Source: Minisyncoccota bacterium (GTDB lineage Bacteria > Patescibacteriota > Minisyncoccia > Phycocordibacterales > UBA1006). Taken from it: a DNA stretch of 7,374 nucleotides. The position numbers and the translations under genes are program-made. Numbering within the stretch: position 1 is the stretch's first letter; every line of letters starts with the position of its first letter. The notes beneath the pieces are model-generated. The model saw only the letters and a program-made list of their open reading frames with translations, ran no database searches and was not told the DNA's origin. Positions 5,950 to 7,374 of this stretch are shown here, one piece after another. The stretch covers positions 1 to 7,374 of the forward strand of contig JAJOLB010000024.1 in the NCBI GenBank assembly GCA_021129535.1. The letters run 5' to 3'.

Positions 5950-7200
5950 CTATAATTCTTCTGAAATTGCTAACAATCGATTATATTTAACAACCCGTTC
6001 CCCACGTGCTACAGAACCAAATTTTACCTGTTCTGCACCTACACCAACGGCGAAATCAGCGATGAAATCATCCGTAGTCTCCCCTGACCTATGTGATACC
6101 ATAACCGTCCAATTCTCAGACCTTGCCAGTTTAAATGCAGCAATAGCCTCGGAGATTGAACCAATTTGATTTATTTTCAATAGCAATGAATTACATGACT
6201 TATCCTCAATCGCGGTCTGAATACGTACAGGACTGGTTACGGTTAAATCGTCTCCAACAACCTGAATATTTTTCTCTGCTAATATTTTACGTAGTTGTGC
6301 AAAGGCTGAAAAGTCGTCTTGATCAAATGGGTCCTCCACAGAAATGATTGGATATTTTTCACAAATATCTACATACAATGCAATCATTTCGTCTACCGAT
6401 TTCATATCTGACGTTTCAGTCTTGAATCCTAAATCATAATTACCATCACGATAGAATTCACTTGCCGCAAGGTCTAGCGCAAAATCAACCTGACCAGCAT
6501 ATCCAGCATCTGCAACAGCAGTCATCAACATATCTAGAACCTCATACGTATCCTCGATATGGTCTGGTGCGAAACCTCCCTCGTCACCCAATAATGTCGC
6601 TGCCCCACCAAATTTAGTTTTTAGATTCTTTTTTAGCTGCGCATAAATTTCAGCCGCTGCATAATACGTATCAGCAAAATTATCCATTCGCGGTGAAATC
6701 ATAAACTCCTGAAATGGTAATGAATTCCCTGCATGCATTCCGCCATTAATCACATTGAAAAATGGACGAGGCATTTTTGGATTTTGTCCTGATAATTCTG
6801 CAATATGTTGATAGAGTTTTTTACCCTGACAATAGGCACCGAGCCTCGCTACACACATTGAAACGGCTAAAATTGCATTAGCACCAAGTTTCGATTTATT
6901 TGCTGTTCCGTCAAGCTCCAACATTTTGTTATCAATTTCAGACTGATTAATTGGATTCATGCCAATAATTGCTGGTGCAATAATATCGTGAATATTTTTA
7001 ATGGCGTTTCGTACACCTTTTCCATTCATTCGTTTTTCCCCGTCACGTAATTCGTGCGCCTCGTGTATTCCGGTACTTGCCCCTGACGGAACTGATGACC
7101 ACGATTTCATTCCGCTATCTAATATCATTTCCAATTCAATCGTTGGATTTCCACGTGAATCTAATATTTCCCGTGCGTGTAGTTTTTGTATTGTGTTCAT
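5950..7200 (-). CDS. eno: Enolase (phosphopyruvate hydratase)
   Basis: Enolase interconverts 2-phosphoglycerate and phosphoenolpyruvate in glycolysis, in the cytoplasm, with two Mg2+ ions. The 416-residue protein is close to the usual bacterial length (about 420-430). Visible landmarks: N-terminal HAREILDSRGNPT (8-20), mobile loop SGASTGIHEA (39-48), FNVINGGMHAGN (148-159), QEFMI with Glu165, GDEGGFAP with catalytic Glu207, and metal ligands Asp243 (LDLAASEF), Glu289 (SVEDPFDQDD) and Asp317 (VGDDLTVTS). Catalytic Lys342 is in LLKINQIGS, SHRSGET spans 369-375, and Lys393 is present. The tail reads VKFGSVARGERVVKYNRLL, where many bacterial enolases have KTGS..RSER; the key lysine is kept, so activity is expected. 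Met1 fits the family start and has an extended -10 box six bases upstream. The gene has its own terminator. Its presence argues for at least the lower part of glycolysis in this organism. Confidence 0.97.
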   Translation of the reverse strand: MNTIQKLHAREILDSRGNPTIELEMILDSGMKSWSSVPSGASTGIHEAHELRDGEKRMNGKGVRNAIKNIHDIIAPAIIGMNPINQSEIDNKMLELDGTANKSKLGANAILAVSMCVARLGAYCQGKKLYQHIAELSGQNPKMPRPFFNVINGGMHAGNSLPFQEFMISPRMDNFADTYYAAAEIYAQLKKNLKTKFGGAATLLGDEGGFAPDHIEDTYEVLDMLMTAVADAGYAGQVDFALDLAASEFYRDGNYDLGFKTETSDMKSVDEMIALYVDICEKYPIISVEDPFDQDDFSAFAQLRKILAEKNIQVVGDDLTVTSPVRIQTAIEDKSCNSLLLKINQIGSISEAIAAFKLARSENWTVMVSHRSGETTDDFIADFAVGVGAEQVKFGSVARGERVVKYNRLLAISEEL

Positions 7201-7206
7201 AGAAAC

Positions 7207-7215
7207 ATTATAACA
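7207..7215 (-). promoter_or_regulatory. Extended -10 promoter of enolase, predicted leaderless
   Basis: The minus strand reads TGTTATAAT, an extended -10 (TGnTATAAT), ending six bases before the enolase ATG at 7200. No good -35 is visible, which an extended -10 can compensate for. The gap GTTTCT holds no ribosome binding site. Confidence 0.62.
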
Positions 7216-7293
7216 AAAAAACCTTCAAATTAATATTTTGAAAGTTTGTTTTCTATATTTAATGAACAAGAAGCAAAAGACAAAATATATTAT

Positions 7294-7327
7294 GAAAAAA
7301 ATAGCTTGAACTGAAAGTCCAAGCTAT
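7294..7327 (-). terminator. Intrinsic terminator of a minus-strand gene beyond the right edge
   Basis: ATAGCTTG (7301-7308) pairs with CAAGCTAT (7320-7327), and an inner ACT/AGT stem closes a GAA loop. The one interior mismatch is A-C in plus-strand RNA but G-U in minus-strand RNA, and the run of T follows on the minus strand (complement of 7294-7301). It therefore serves a minus-strand gene entering from the right. The remaining bases (7328-7374) allow a minus-strand tail ending in TAA at 7340-7338, preceded by an open stretch of 11 codons, too little to identify. Confidence 0.7.
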
Positions 7328-7374
7328 ATATATTAAGTTAAATGAGATAAGAAGCGTTAGCGACTATATCGAAT

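Noticed and set aside
7328..7374. Partial coding sequence at the right edge (11 open minus-strand codons ending in TAA at 7340-7338)
   Set aside because: The terminator implies a minus-strand gene nearby, but 11 codons without a recognisable motif are not enough to call it.

Overview
The window is an A+T-rich stretch of bacterial chromosome with compact housekeeping genes, short intergenic gaps and no Shine-Dalgarno sequence that I can see ahead of any gene. A zinc-free-type bL33, tRNA genes without an encoded CCA, leaderless-looking promoters and a small pilin-like protein fit a member of the Candidate Phyla Radiation (Patescibacteria) or a similarly streamlined bacterium. That placement is inference; no rRNA or other decisive marker is present. 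The standard code fits: all six intact genes end in TAA or TAG, and none has an internal TGA.

Layout from left to right. Positions 1-377 (minus) hold the C-terminal remnant of a large serine recombinase. It lacks its N-terminus, carries a one-base frameshift in its zinc ribbon and runs off the left edge. An intrinsic terminator separates it from a 2-Cys peroxiredoxin (minus). Divergently, 44 bases away, miaA (plus) is followed by tRNA-Trp (plus), and a 16-bp hairpin then ends both this unit and the converging rpmG. On the minus strand follow rpmG (bL33), a small membrane-anchored pilin-like protein, tRNA-Tyr, a large ClpB-type AAA+ protein and enolase. A minus-strand terminator near the right edge implies another minus-strand gene beyond it.

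The genes form no single pathway: translation (MiaA tRNA modification, bL33, two tRNAs), stress defence (peroxiredoxin, ClpB) and central metabolism (enolase). I see no CRISPR array, toxin-antitoxin pair, restriction system, biosynthetic cluster or plausible new multi-gene system. The points most worth checking are four: a ClpB-like protein with a ClpC-like IGF loop in its second ATPase domain; TATAAT boxes exactly six bases ahead of three start codons; a 7-1-7 palindrome between the peroxiredoxin gene and miaA; and the broken recombinase.
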